Source: Inquilinus sp042743185 (GTDB taxonomy: Bacteria; Pseudomonadota; Alphaproteobacteria; DSM-16000; Inquilinaceae). Taken from it: a stretch of 64,000 bases of DNA. The stretch's first letter is position 1. Every line of letters starts with the position of its first letter. Positions 33,630-41,981 of this stretch are shown here, piece after piece. The notes beneath the pieces were generated by a model. The model saw nothing but the letters and a program-made list of their open reading frames with translations. It was not told the origin of the DNA and ran no database searches. The stretch lies in the NCBI RefSeq assembly GCF_042743185.1, contig NZ_JBHYMS010000013.1, positions 79,849-143,848 on the forward strand, written 5' to 3'. The position numbers were made by a program, and so were the translations under genes.

Positions 33630-35065
33630 CCGAACAGCAGCTCGTCGGCCGCCTCGAGCCGGACGACGTCGTCTTCGCCGAGATAGGGGCCGGTGCGGAC
33701 CTCGATCAGCTCGAGGTCGATCCTGCCGGGGTTCTCGAGCTTGTGGTCGGTGCCGATGGGGAGGTAGACGGCCTCGTTCTCGCGCAGGATGCGGGACTGG
33801 CCCTCCATGGTGACGCGGGCGGTGCCGGAGAGCACGACCCAGTGCTCGGAGCGGTGGTAGTGGCGCTGCAGGGCGATGGCCTGTCCGGGATGGATCAGGA
33901 CGCGCTTGACCTGGAAGCGGTCGCCGGCGTGCAGCGACTTGACGGTGCCCCAGGGGCGGTAGATCTCGCGATGGATCACGGCCTCGGGGCGCCTGGCCTT
34001 CTTCAGCGCGTCGGTGACGGCCTTGACGTCCTGGACCTGGTCCTTGGCGGCGACCAGGACGGCGTCGTCGGTGGCGATGACGATGGCGTCGTCGAGGCCG
34101 ATCACGGCGGTGAGGATGCCGTCGGAGCGGACCAGGCAGTTGCGCGAGGCGAACGCCAGGGCGTCGCCCTGGGTCAGGTTGCCGTCGGCGTCGCGGTCGC
34201 CGATCTCCCACAAGGACGACCAGGAGCCGACATCGGTCCAGCCGATCGAGGCCGGGACGATGCCGGCGCGGGCGGTCTTCTCCATGACGGCGTGGTCGAT
34301 CGAGATGGAGGGGGCCTGGACGAAGGCGGCGGGGTCGAGGCGCAGGAAGGTGAGGTCGCGCGAGGCGGCCTTGAGCGCGGCGTCGGCGGCGGCGAGGACG
34401 GCCGGCGCATGGCGGGCGCATTCGGCCAGGTACTGGCCTGCGGTGAACAGGAAGATGCCGGCGTTCCACAGGTGGCGGCCCTCGGTCAGGAAGCGCTCGG
34501 CGGTCTCGCGCGGCGGCTTCTCGACGAAGCGGGCGACGGTGCGGGCGCCGGGGGCGCCCGGGATGTCGTCGCCGGGCAGGATGTAGCCGTAGCCGGTCTC
34601 GGGCGCGGTCGGCTGCATGCCGAAGGTCATGAGATAGCCGGCGCGGGCGGCCGGGGCCGCGGCGGCGATGGCGGCCCGGAAGCCCTTCGGATCGGCGATG
34701 TGGTGGTCGGCGGGCAGCACCAGCATCAGGGTGTCGGGGTCGCGGTCGGCCAGGAAGCGGGCGGCGACGGCGACGGCCGGGGCGGTGTTGCGGGCCGAGG
34801 GCTCGAGCAGGATAGCGTCGGGCGTCACGCCGATCTGGCGCATCTGCTCGGCGACGATGAAGCGGTGGTCGTCGGCGCAGATGAACACGGGAGGCGCGAA
34901 GCCGTCGGCCTCGCCGACCCGGGCCACCGTCTCCTGGATCATGGTGCTGCCCGACACCAGCGGCAGGAACTGCTTGGGGTACCCGGCCCGCGACAGCGGC
35001 CACAGCCGCGTCCCGGACCCGCCCGACAACACCACCGGCACCACAGCTTGATCGATCCGACTCAT
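33626..35065 (-). CDS. manC: Mannose-1-phosphate guanylyltransferase / mannose-6-phosphate isomerase (bifunctional)
   Basis: The 479-residue type II enzyme makes GDP-mannose from mannose-1-phosphate and GTP, and its C-terminal cupin can interconvert fructose-6-P and mannose-6-P. The N-terminal signature VVLSGGSGTRLWPLSRAGYPKQFLPL (residues about 12-37) is the nucleotide-binding pyrophosphorylase motif. FVEKPPRETAERFL and the WNAGIFLF block follow. The cupin (about 370-475) has QRHYHRSEHWVVLSGTA and PIGTDHKLENPG. It supplies mannose donors to the glycosyltransferases here, together with the phosphomannomutase at 39914. It is transcribed ahead of the synthase gene and diverges from the large glycosyltransferase. 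Confidence 0.95.
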   Translation of the reverse strand: MSRIDQAVVPVVLSGGSGTRLWPLSRAGYPKQFLPLVSGSTMIQETVARVGEADGFAPPVFICADDHRFIVAEQMRQIGVTPDAILLEPSARNTAPAVAVAARFLADRDPDTLMLVLPADHHIADPKGFRAAIAAAAPAARAGYLMTFGMQPTAPETGYGYILPGDDIPGAPGARTVARFVEKPPRETAERFLTEGRHLWNAGIFLFTAGQYLAECARHAPAVLAAADAALKAASRDLTFLRLDPAAFVQAPSISIDHAVMEKTARAGIVPASIGWTDVGSWSSLWEIGDRDADGNLTQGDALAFASRNCLVRSDGILTAVIGLDDAIVIATDDAVLVAAKDQVQDVKAVTDALKKARRPEAVIHREIYRPWGTVKSLHAGDRFQVKRVLIHPGQAIALQRHYHRSEHWVVLSGTARVTMEGQSRILRENEAVYLPIGTDHKLENPGRIDLELIEVRTGPYLGEDDVVRLEAADELLFG

Positions 35066-35392
35066 GACCTGCTCCAGATTTCAGGCGCTGATCTTGTATC
35101 AGCCATTAGGTTTGCGAATTCAACACTTTGAAGACCATCAAAATCCGGGAAAATCTTCCGATATTCCGAACTTCTTCCGATGATCTCATACGGCGTTATG
35201 AAGCCCGAAAGGCGCGGAACATTCTCCCGGCGTCCGGTCTTGTGGGGTTTCCGCCACTGGGCTGATGCGAAATCAGGTTTCGCGTCGTTATGATTTGAAT
35301 TTAGGTGCGCTGCAGCATAGTCTTCGATTCCGAGCGGGACGTCCAGTCGTCCGTTCGAATCCCAGGTTTCCTCGGTCGAAGGATCGCCGGCA
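35066..35392. other. 327-bp divergent promoter region with TTCCGA repeats
   Basis: Located between manC (minus) and the 867-residue glycosyltransferase (plus), this AT-rich stretch carries three direct copies of TTCCGA at 35156, 35164 and 35175. The outer two are part of a 9-bp repeat TCTTCCGAT with a 19-bp period. This looks like a regulator site shared by both genes. A GGAAC at about 35218 has no CGTT partner and is not an EcfG promoter. Confidence 0.4.
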
Positions 35393-37996
35393 ATGAAGAT
35401 TCAAGCCTTGGTCGCAGCTGTGATTCCTGATGCCTCCGGTTCGGCGATCGATCCCAACGAGCTGCAAGATCTGATCGATGCGGCGGATTGGGACGGCGTC
35501 AATGCCCGGTCGCTGGAATCGCGTGATGGCGCGGCGGGGACGCCGCAGGCCCGGCGCACCGTCCTGCTCGACCGGCTGTACAGCGTGGCCCGGGACTCGG
35601 AGGAGGATTTCGATCCGGTGGCCGCGACCAAGGCGGCCGCGGCGCTTTGCCTCTCCCAGCACAACCATGTGCTGTCGCCGCTGGACCAGGCGGCGATCGG
35701 CGGCGTCTTCGTCGAAGACGGCATGCTTCATCTCTGGGGCATCAACCAGCTCGATCCAGCCCAGCCGGTCGACCTCGCCCTGGTGATCGACGGCCGCCGG
35801 ACCTTCGATGCGCGGACCGATCCGGCCACCGGCCGCGTCGCCTTCGCCGCCACCCGGCTGCACGGCCGTCACCGCTCGCTCGGCTTCGAGCTGGACGGCA
35901 CGGTGATTCCCGGCCCCGCCTTCACCGCGCTGTCCTTCTGGAAGGACCCCGACGCGCTGAACGAGCTGGCCGACACCCTGGCCGACATGGTCAACCGCAC
36001 CGGCTATCTCGGCGCCCGCTACACCGCCAAATGCCACCTGCCGAAGACCATGGCCCGGCTCGACGCTGCGGGCGGCGACGACAAGATCAAGGGCCGCATC
36101 CCGGAATTCGTCCGCTACATGGCGAACCGCTACGACTGCGACACCAAGAACCTGGTCGGCTACCAGGGCACGGCGCAGTGGATCATCTCCGACGTCATGG
36201 AGTATGCCGACCGCCGCAGCATCTTCTGCATGACCAACGAGATCCACGAGGCGCTGTCCGAGGGCGTGTTCAACAAGCGCGCCCTGAAGAACGACGTCTC
36301 GCTGGCGCTGTTCTCGTTCTGGCGCCGGCACTACCAGCACATCGACATCTTCAGCGACGAGGGGCTGCGCAAGGTCCAGTACAAGTTCGCCACCGCGCCC
36401 TTCATCAGCGACAAGAACAACCAGCTCCTGATCTCCAAGGCGCTGAAGGAGCGGCTGAGCGCGGTGGTCGACGCCTACCGCAGCCGGGCCTTGCCGTGGA
36501 GCTGGTACTGGCTGTTCCGGCACGAGGACGAAGGCACCACCCACAAGATGATGGAGGCCGGCTACGCGCTGACCCTGTCGTTCAAGGAGGTGCTGGCCGA
36601 CCTGATCGAGCAGAACCGCTGCTCCTTCAACCCGCGCAACTGGATGTCCTACTGGGGCTCGACCCCGCAGGAGGTGGCGGGCCACTTCACCCGCTTCGAC
36701 CTGGCCCTGATCTCGCTCCTGAACGGCCGGACGGTGCCGGAGGAGCTGATCGCCGAGCGCGGGCCCGAGGTGCTGCGCCGGCAGCTGATCGACCAGGTCT
36801 ACAGCCGCGCCCCGCGCCTCGCCGCGATCTCGGCGGTGGCGCCCGACCTGGCGTCGGCGCCGGAGGCGGAGCCTGAGATCGAGCGCATCGACCTGGTGGT
36901 GATCGGCCACGCCAACGCCACCGGCCTCGGCCGCAACCTCAACATGTTCGTCGAGGCGCTGTCGGCGTTCGACCCGCTGGTGTTCAACGCCGATGACGGC
37001 CAGTGCGTCAATCCGGAAGGGCGCTGGCGCGAGGACATGAACCTGCGGGCCCGGGTGGTGGTGCTCTGCGTCAATGCCGACCGGGCGCCGGAGATGATCG
37101 CCCGCTTCGCCCCGATCTGCGAGGACGCGCACATCATCGGCTTCTACCTGTGGGAAACCGACACGCCGCCGGAGACCCATCTGCTCGGCGCCAATGCGGT
37201 GGACGAGATCTGGGCCCCGTCGGACTTCGTGGCCGACGGCTACCGCAAGATCGCCTCGACCCCGATCAGCAACATCCGCAAGGGCTTGGCGCGGCCGCCG
37301 GCCCGGGTGTTCAGCCCGTTCCTCGACCGCTTCCGGCGCAGCCCCAGCGAGCTGATCTTCCTGTCCCTGGCCGAATTCGGCTCCTCGATCGTGCGCAAGA
37401 ACCCGCTGTCGGTGGTCAAGGCGTTCCAGCAGGCCTTCGCCGAGGGCGACGAGGAGGTCCGGCTGCTGCTCAAGATGCGCGAGATCGACCCCGGGCACTG
37501 GAGCAACTTCGACGGCTACTGGGAAGAGGTGGAGGAGCGCATCGCCGGCGACGGCCGGATCGAGATCGTCGAGGGCAACCTGACCGATGCCGAGTACTGG
37601 TCGCTGATCGACTCCTCCGACGTCTTCGTCGCGCTGCACCGGGCCGAAGGCTTCGGCTACGGCATCGCCGACGCGATGATGCTGGGCAAGCCGGTGATCG
37701 TCTCCGACTATTCCGGCACCCAGGATTTCTGCGACGCGGACAATTCCTTCCTGATCGGGGTCGACGTGGTGCCGACGCCGCCGGAGCAGATGCGCAGCAA
37801 GTCCTATGTCGGCCATTGGTGCAGCCCGCGGGTCGACCAGGCGTCGGCGGCGATGCGCGCCATCCTGACCGACCGCGAGGCGGCGAAGGCCCGGGCGCTC
37901 AAGGGACAGGCGCGGATCTTCGCCGACTACAGCTTCGACGACTGGCGCAGCGGCCTATCGACCCGGATCCGCGACCAGCTCGCGCGTCAGGGCTGA
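35393..37996 (+). CDS. Large two-part glycosyltransferase (GT4-like C-terminus)
   Basis: In this 867-residue protein the C-terminal half (about 495-866) has a GT-B layout. It shows VVIGHANATGLGRNLNMFVEAL, EIWAPSDFVADGYRK, ELIFLSLAEFGSSIVRKNPL and HRAEGFGYGIADAMMLGKPVIVSDYSG. The usual E-x7-E retaining motif is E-x7-D here. The N-terminal half (about 1-490) is not recognised. It has a beta-rich start, then a helical part with many aromatic residues (PRNWMSYWGSTPQEVAGHFTRFD). AAGGATCGCCGGCA precedes the start. It diverges from manC and likely transfers mannose or another sugar during capsule assembly. The N-terminal half could be a second catalytic domain. Confidence 0.85.
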   Translation: MKIQALVAAVIPDASGSAIDPNELQDLIDAADWDGVNARSLESRDGAAGTPQARRTVLLDRLYSVARDSEEDFDPVAATKAAAALCLSQHNHVLSPLDQAAIGGVFVEDGMLHLWGINQLDPAQPVDLALVIDGRRTFDARTDPATGRVAFAATRLHGRHRSLGFELDGTVIPGPAFTALSFWKDPDALNELADTLADMVNRTGYLGARYTAKCHLPKTMARLDAAGGDDKIKGRIPEFVRYMANRYDCDTKNLVGYQGTAQWIISDVMEYADRRSIFCMTNEIHEALSEGVFNKRALKNDVSLALFSFWRRHYQHIDIFSDEGLRKVQYKFATAPFISDKNNQLLISKALKERLSAVVDAYRSRALPWSWYWLFRHEDEGTTHKMMEAGYALTLSFKEVLADLIEQNRCSFNPRNWMSYWGSTPQEVAGHFTRFDLALISLLNGRTVPEELIAERGPEVLRRQLIDQVYSRAPRLAAISAVAPDLASAPEAEPEIERIDLVVIGHANATGLGRNLNMFVEALSAFDPLVFNADDGQCVNPEGRWREDMNLRARVVVLCVNADRAPEMIARFAPICEDAHIIGFYLWETDTPPETHLLGANAVDEIWAPSDFVADGYRKIASTPISNIRKGLARPPARVFSPFLDRFRRSPSELIFLSLAEFGSSIVRKNPLSVVKAFQQAFAEGDEEVRLLLKMREIDPGHWSNFDGYWEEVEERIAGDGRIEIVEGNLTDAEYWSLIDSSDVFVALHRAEGFGYGIADAMMLGKPVIVSDYSGTQDFCDADNSFLIGVDVVPTPPEQMRSKSYVGHWCSPRVDQASAAMRAILTDREAAKARALKGQARIFADYSFDDWRSGLSTRIRDQLARQG

Positions 37997-38056
37997 CGTC
38001 ACGGGTGGTCCTTCCCCGTGACCGCTGCAACAATCTGACATCGTCTTCTTTGAGTC

Positions 38057-38077
38057 CCCCTCCCCCTGCGGGAGGGG
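38057..38077 (+). terminator. Hairpin after the large glycosyltransferase
   Basis: CCCCTCCC (38057-38064) pairs perfectly with GGGAGGGG (38070-38077) around a 5-base loop. It lies 60 bp past the stop at 37996, with TCTTCTTTGAG just before it rather than a T-run after it. A factor-assisted or partial terminator is the likely role. Confidence 0.45.
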
Positions 38078-38164
38078 ATCATCTCGGCTCGACCTGAACG
38101 GCCGGCCGGCGTGTAAACACAATGTTCATTGAATTGGCCGCCGCTCCTGTTCATGATATGTTCC

Positions 38165-38347
38165 ATGGACAAGGCGCAGACCGATCGGATGTCGGAAGCC
38201 CCGCCCGCTCCCCAGGAGGGGCGGGCGGCGCGGCATCTGCGCATGCTCGCTCGGGCGGCCGAGATCCATATGGAGGTGATGGAGGCCATCCGCACCTCGC
38301 CCGGCCGGCGTCAACCGCCGCACGCCCAACCCCCGGATACGGGGTGA
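38165..38347 (+). CDS. Possible small protein of 60 residues
   Basis: The frame starts MDKAQTDRMSEAPPAPQEGR and continues with a plausible helix, ARHLRMLARAAEIHMEVMEAIRT. It ends in a Pro-rich tail that runs into a REP-like repeat. An AT-rich patch with GTTCATTGAATT and CATGATATGTTCC lies just upstream and could be a promoter, but there is no clear ribosome site. It may be a real small regulator-like helix protein or chance; no family recognised. Confidence 0.35.
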   Translation: MDKAQTDRMSEAPPAPQEGRAARHLRMLARAAEIHMEVMEAIRTSPGRRQPPHAQPPDTG

Positions 38348-38436
38348 GTAGGTTGGGTTCGTGTTGGGCGAACCCGACATCCCGCCGCTGTCGCCGCCCC
38401 TGATTTGTTGGGTTCGCTGCCGCGAACCCAACCTAC
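38348..38436. repeat. REP-like inverted repeat (GTAGGTTGGGTTCG arms)
   Basis: GTAGGTTGGGTTCG (38348-38361) and its exact complement (38423-38436) bracket 61 bases that contain two further GTTGGG/CGAACCC units. The GTAGGTTGGGTT type of arm is common in REP sequences of many bacteria that are linked to RAYT transposases. No transposase is in the window. Confidence 0.6.
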
Positions 38437-38451
38437 GAGAACCGGAGTGTT

Positions 38452-38479
38452 TTGCCTCTCCCGTAAACGGGAGAGGCAA
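38452..38479 (-). terminator. Perfect 13-bp hairpin downstream of the AGE-family gene
   Basis: TTGCCTCTCCCGT (38452-38464) pairs with ACGGGAGAGGCAA (38467-38479) around two bases, 30 bp past the stop of the minus-strand gene ending at 38509. It is followed on that strand by ACACTCC rather than T-runs, so it is a moderate terminator candidate for the capsule export operon. Confidence 0.5.
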
Positions 38480-38508
38480 CGCAAAGAGCCAAAACCCCGC
38501 TTCCGACC

Positions 38509-39732
38509 TTACGCCGCCGCGCCGGCCGGCTGCACCGGCCCCAGGACGCCGGCGGCGAGGGCTTTGTCCAGCTCCTCGATGGCGCAGATGATGTGATAGA
38601 AGCTGCTGGCCGGCGCCGGCTCCTCGACGAAGGTGCCGTCGGGCTGCAGCTTGTCGCGCCACAGGCCGGCCACCGGCACGTCGAAATAAGTGAACAGCGC
38701 CGTCACGCCGGCGGCGATGCGGCCGCGCCACAGCGCCTTCTCCGCCTCGGTCTCGGCGGCGCCGGCCAGCGCCACCGCGGCCTTGATCCGCTCGGTCTGC
38801 GGCCACAGCCGGGCGCCGGAATCGACCGGCGCGCCGTCGTCCAGGATGGCGTTGACGGCGACGTTGCGGACCGGGTCGACGCCGGTGGCCTCGGCCGCCT
38901 CGGCCATGCGCCGGGCTGCGGCCACGGCGTCCGCCCGGCCGCGCAGCCGGCCCCAGCGGACCAGCAGCCAGGCCCATTCGAACAGGTGGCCGGGCTCGAC
39001 GATGCGGCCGTCGCGGCCGGGGGCCGTCCGCCACTCGCCGTCGAAGAACTCGCGCAGATACCCCGTCTTCGGGTCGATGAAATGCGACAGGGCCAGCCCG
39101 GCGATCTCGTCGGCCAGGGCGTTCCATGCCGCCTGGTCGGCGCCCTGGCCCAGCTCGACCCAGGCCAGCGACGCCTCGAACAGGTGCATATGCGGGTTGG
39201 CCAGCAGCGGCAGCTTGCGCGGCGCCGCTTCCTCGAAGCCGCCCAGCGGGTGCTTCAGCGTCGCCTCCAGCCGCTGCCGCAGCCGCGTCGCCGCCGCGGT
39301 CAGCGGCGCCGGGTCGGCGACCACGGTGCCGGCGACGGCCAGCGCGAACAGGGCGAAGGCCTGATCGTACAGCACCACGGTGTCGTCCAGCGTCGCCCCG
39401 TCCGGCCCGACCAGGGTGCGGAAGGTGCCGTCCGGCCGCTCATAGGCGCGGCGGAAGAACTCCAGCCCGTGCTCCACGGCCCGGCGCGACGGGCCGGTCC
39501 AGCCCAGCCGGCCGGCGACGGCGAAGGTGAAGACCTGCCGCGCCTGCACCCGGGCCCGGCGCGGCTCGATGCACGGCGTGCCGTCGAGATTGAGCCGCTC
39601 GTGGAAGCCGCCGCGCTCGCGGTCGGCGCCGGTCTCCCACCAGATCGGCAGCGCTTGCGTGGTCAGCCAGGTCGTCAGCCGGTCGCGCAGGCCCTGCAGG
39701 GTGGCCATCTGCTCGGTCGGATTGGTCATCAT
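38509..39732 (-). CDS. AGE-family sugar epimerase/isomerase (mannose isomerase-like)
   Basis: The 407-residue protein forms an (alpha/alpha)6 barrel of the N-acylglucosamine 2-epimerase family. Active-site blocks include RVQARQVFTFAVAGRLGW (about 60-77), LANPHMHLFEASLAWVEL (about 174), VEPGHLFEWAWLLVRWG (about 248) and PASSFYHIICAIEEL near the end. Relatives interconvert mannose and fructose, mannose-6-P and fructose-6-P, or GlcNAc and ManNAc. Standing last in the row with phosphomannomutase and close to manC, it probably feeds mannose metabolism, although the precise substrate cannot be told. It is separated from the phosphomannomutase gene by a 139-bp dispersed repeat. Confidence 0.88.
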   Translation of the reverse strand: MMTNPTEQMATLQGLRDRLTTWLTTQALPIWWETGADRERGGFHERLNLDGTPCIEPRRARVQARQVFTFAVAGRLGWTGPSRRAVEHGLEFFRRAYERPDGTFRTLVGPDGATLDDTVVLYDQAFALFALAVAGTVVADPAPLTAAATRLRQRLEATLKHPLGGFEEAAPRKLPLLANPHMHLFEASLAWVELGQGADQAAWNALADEIAGLALSHFIDPKTGYLREFFDGEWRTAPGRDGRIVEPGHLFEWAWLLVRWGRLRGRADAVAAARRMAEAAEATGVDPVRNVAVNAILDDGAPVDSGARLWPQTERIKAAVALAGAAETEAEKALWRGRIAAGVTALFTYFDVPVAGLWRDKLQPDGTFVEEPAPASSFYHIICAIEELDKALAAGVLGPVQPAGAAA

Positions 39733-39773
39733 CGGCTCCAGCGGCAGGTCTTGGTCATCGGGTCTGGCATCGG

Positions 39774-39912
39774 AGAGCGTTTGAGAATGCGCTGGCGTGA
39801 GTCGGCTGGCGGTGGTTTCGAGAGCCGGAGCGCAGCGGACGTTGGTCCGTGAGCACCGGAAGCGGAGAAACCGCCGTCAGACGGCCACGCCAGTAGCATT
39901 ATCACACGCTCT
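39774..39912. repeat. Dispersed hairpin repeat, copy 2 (139 bp)
   Basis: It has the same core as the element at 12373-12517, including CGCTGGCGTGAGTCGGCTGG and AGAAACCGCCGTCAGACGGC. The ends differ: AGAGCGTTTGAGAATGC at the left and GCATTATCACACGCTCT at the right, which still pair with each other. It lies between two co-directional genes of the capsule operon, directly after the phosphomannomutase stop. Confidence 0.85.
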
Positions 39913-39913
39913 C

Positions 39914-41431
39914 TCAGATGGTTTGATTGTAGGCGCCCACTTCGGGATTCTCACGCAGCACGCCGTCGACGGCCCTGAACATCTCGTGCAGCCGGTCCTT
40001 CGACACCGGGCTCTCGACCACCACCACCAGCTCCGGCTTGTTGGAGGAGGCGCGGACCAGGCCCCAGGTGCCGTCCTCGGTGGTCACCCGGATGCCGTTG
40101 ACCGTGACCATATCGACGATGCGGTGGCCGTCCAGCCCGCCATTGGCGGCGATCTCGCGGAAGCGCTTCTCCACCCGCTCGACGACGTCGTACTTCACCT
40201 CGTCGGCGCAGTGCGGCGACATGGTCGGCGACCCCCAGGTCTGCGGCAGGGCGCGGTACAGCTCGGCCATGCTCTTGCCCGGGTTGCGGTCCATCATCTC
40301 GCAGACGGCGATGGCGGTGACCAGGCCGTCGTCATAGCCCCGGCCGATCGGCGGGTTGAAGAAGAAGTGGCCGGACTTCTCGAAGCCGGCCAGGGCGTTC
40401 AGGTCGCGCACCCGCCGCTTGATGTAGGAATGGCCGGTCTTCCAGTAGTCGGTCTTGGCGCCCTGCGCCTGCAGCACCGGGTCGGCCGCGAACAGGCCGG
40501 TCGACTTGACGTCGACCACGAACTGGGCGCCCGGGTGCAGCGCCGACAGGTCGCGCGCCAGCATCACGCCGATCTTGTCGGCGAAGATCTCGTTGCCCTC
40601 GTTGTCGACCACGCCGCAGCGGTCGCCGTCGCCGTCGAAGCCCAGGCCGAAATCGGCCCCGGTCTCGCGCACCTTGGCGGCGATGGCGTGCAGCATCTCC
40701 ATGTCTTCGGGGTTGGGGTTGTAGTTCGGGAAGGTGTGGTCCAGCTCGACGTCCAGCGGGATGACCTCGAGGCCGATCGCCTCCAGCACCCTGGGCGCGA
40801 AGGCGCCGGCCGTGCCGTTGCCGCAGGCGGCGACGACGCGCAGCTTGCGGCTGATCTTCCGGCCCTCGGTCAGCTCCTGGACATACTGCTCGGCGAAGCC
40901 CTCGACGAAGCGGTAGCCGCCGCCCGGGCGCGGCTCGAAGGCGCCGGACAGCACGATGTCGCGCAGCCGGCCCATCTCCTCCGGCCCGAAGGTGACCGGG
41001 CGGCTGCAGCCCATCTTCACCCCGGTCCAGCCATTGTCGTTGTGCGAGGCGGTGACCATCGCCACGGCCGGGACGTCCAGCGCGAACTGGGCGAAATAGG
41101 CCATCGGCGACACCGCCAGGCCGATGTCGTGCACGGTGCAGCCGGCCGCCATCAGCCCCTGCGCCAGGGCGATCTTGATCGCCATGGAATAGCCGCGGAA
41201 GTCGTGGCCGACCACGACCTCGGGCTTGACCCCCGCCTCGTGCAGATAGGTGCCGAGGCCGAGGCCCAGCGCCTGTACGCCCATCAGGTTCAGCTCCGGC
41301 GGCTTGTCCGATCCGGGATGCCCGAACCACCAGCGGGCATCGTATTCGCGGAAGCCGGTCGGCTTGACCAGCGGCGTGGTCTCGAAGGCGTAGGTGTTCG
41401 GAACCAGCGACGCGGAAGGCTTGGGCAGCAT
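39914..41431 (-). CDS. Phosphomannomutase/phosphoglucomutase (ManB/AlgC family)
   Basis: The 505-residue alpha-D-phosphohexomutase converts mannose-6-P to mannose-1-P for ManC. The phosphoserine loop is MVTASHNDNGWTGVKMG (about residues 125-141), the Mg-binding loop is GFDGDGDRCGVVDNEG (about 270), and the sugar-binding loop is GFEKSGHFFF (about 350). The last domain has VRASSNKPELVVVVESP. GAGGATCTCCC precedes the ATG at 41431; a longer frame to 41509 is Arg-rich and unlike the family. It lies between the HU-like gene and the AGE-family gene in a minus-strand operon that starts with capsule export genes. Confidence 0.94.
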   Translation of the reverse strand: MLPKPSASLVPNTYAFETTPLVKPTGFREYDARWWFGHPGSDKPPELNLMGVQALGLGLGTYLHEAGVKPEVVVGHDFRGYSMAIKIALAQGLMAAGCTVHDIGLAVSPMAYFAQFALDVPAVAMVTASHNDNGWTGVKMGCSRPVTFGPEEMGRLRDIVLSGAFEPRPGGGYRFVEGFAEQYVQELTEGRKISRKLRVVAACGNGTAGAFAPRVLEAIGLEVIPLDVELDHTFPNYNPNPEDMEMLHAIAAKVRETGADFGLGFDGDGDRCGVVDNEGNEIFADKIGVMLARDLSALHPGAQFVVDVKSTGLFAADPVLQAQGAKTDYWKTGHSYIKRRVRDLNALAGFEKSGHFFFNPPIGRGYDDGLVTAIAVCEMMDRNPGKSMAELYRALPQTWGSPTMSPHCADEVKYDVVERVEKRFREIAANGGLDGHRIVDMVTVNGIRVTTEDGTWGLVRASSNKPELVVVVESPVSKDRLHEMFRAVDGVLRENPEVGAYNQTI

Positions 41432-41588
41432 CGGGAGATCCTCGGGGCGGCAGGGGAGGAGGGCACGGAACGTCCGATCGCCGACCCGGTGGTCCCGGAT
41501 CGGCGGCAACGGCGAAGGCGGGCCCGCCCTCGCATCGGATCGATTGTCGGTGTCAGCGGGGACCCGGCGGCGCGGCCGGGATCCCGAT

Positions 41589-41864
41589 TCAGCCGTTGAG
41601 GGCTTCGCGCACCGGCTTGGACGGGCTGAACACCACCTTCTTCGAGGCGGCGATGGTGATCGGCGCGCCGGTGGTCGGGTTGCGGCCCTCGCGCTCCGGC
41701 CGGATCGCGACCTTGAAGCGGCCGAATCCCGAGATCGAGACCTGGTCGCCCCGCGCGGCCGATTCGGTGATCGCCTGGAAGATGCTGTTGAGGATGCGCT
41801 TGGCCTTCACGCGCGACAGCTTGTGGTCCTGGGCCAGCTGTTCGATCAGCTCCGAGGTGTTCAT
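41589..41864 (-). CDS. HU/IHF-family DNA-binding protein
   Basis: The 91-residue nucleoid protein starts MNTSELIEQLAQDHKLSRVK at 41864, with GAGGACC as ribosome site. It contains the helical dimer part, VSISGFGRFKVAIRPEREGRNPTTG (arm with the intercalating Pro) and the closing FSPSKPVREALNG. The layout is that of HU-beta rather than IHF. HU genes normally stand alone. Here it lies 157 bp before the phosphomannomutase gene and after kpsT, behind two hairpins, so it may help bend DNA at capsule promoters or simply share the operon. Confidence 0.93.
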   Translation of the reverse strand: MNTSELIEQLAQDHKLSRVKAKRILNSIFQAITESAARGDQVSISGFGRFKVAIRPEREGRNPTTGAPITIAASKKVVFSPSKPVREALNG

Positions 41865-41908
41865 CGACGGTCCTCTAGATGGCAATGGGCGCGGCGCACC
41901 CGGTGGAA

Positions 41909-41955
41909 GGCATGGAGACAGCCCCATGCCCGTGGCGCATGCTCGGGCGAGCATG
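41909..41955 (-). other. Two tandem hairpins between kpsT and the HU-like gene
   Basis: CATGCTCG/CGAGCATG (41938-41945 with 41948-41955) and GGCATGG/CCATGCC (41909-41915 with 41924-41930) are both perfect. They lie in the 117-bp gap of an otherwise compact operon. They could stabilise or attenuate the message so that the HU-like gene and mannose genes are expressed at a different level from the exporter. Confidence 0.45.
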
Positions 41956-41981
41956 TCGGAGAAATCCGGTGGGCGGACGGG

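Larger units (their letters stand above)
37997..38508. other. 512-bp gap with terminator hairpins, a REP-like element and a doubtful small frame
   Basis: After the glycosyltransferase stop come a terminator-like hairpin (38057-38077) and a short AT-rich promoter-like patch (38115-38160). Next are a 60-codon frame, an inverted repeat built on GTAGGTTGGGTTCG, and a second hairpin at 38452-38479 just before the end of the minus-strand epimerase gene. Confidence 0.5.

Noticed and set aside
41563..41580. CCCGGC/GCCGGG hairpin after the HU-like gene as a terminator
   Set aside because: Only 6 bp with no T-run, in very GC-rich DNA where such pairs are common.
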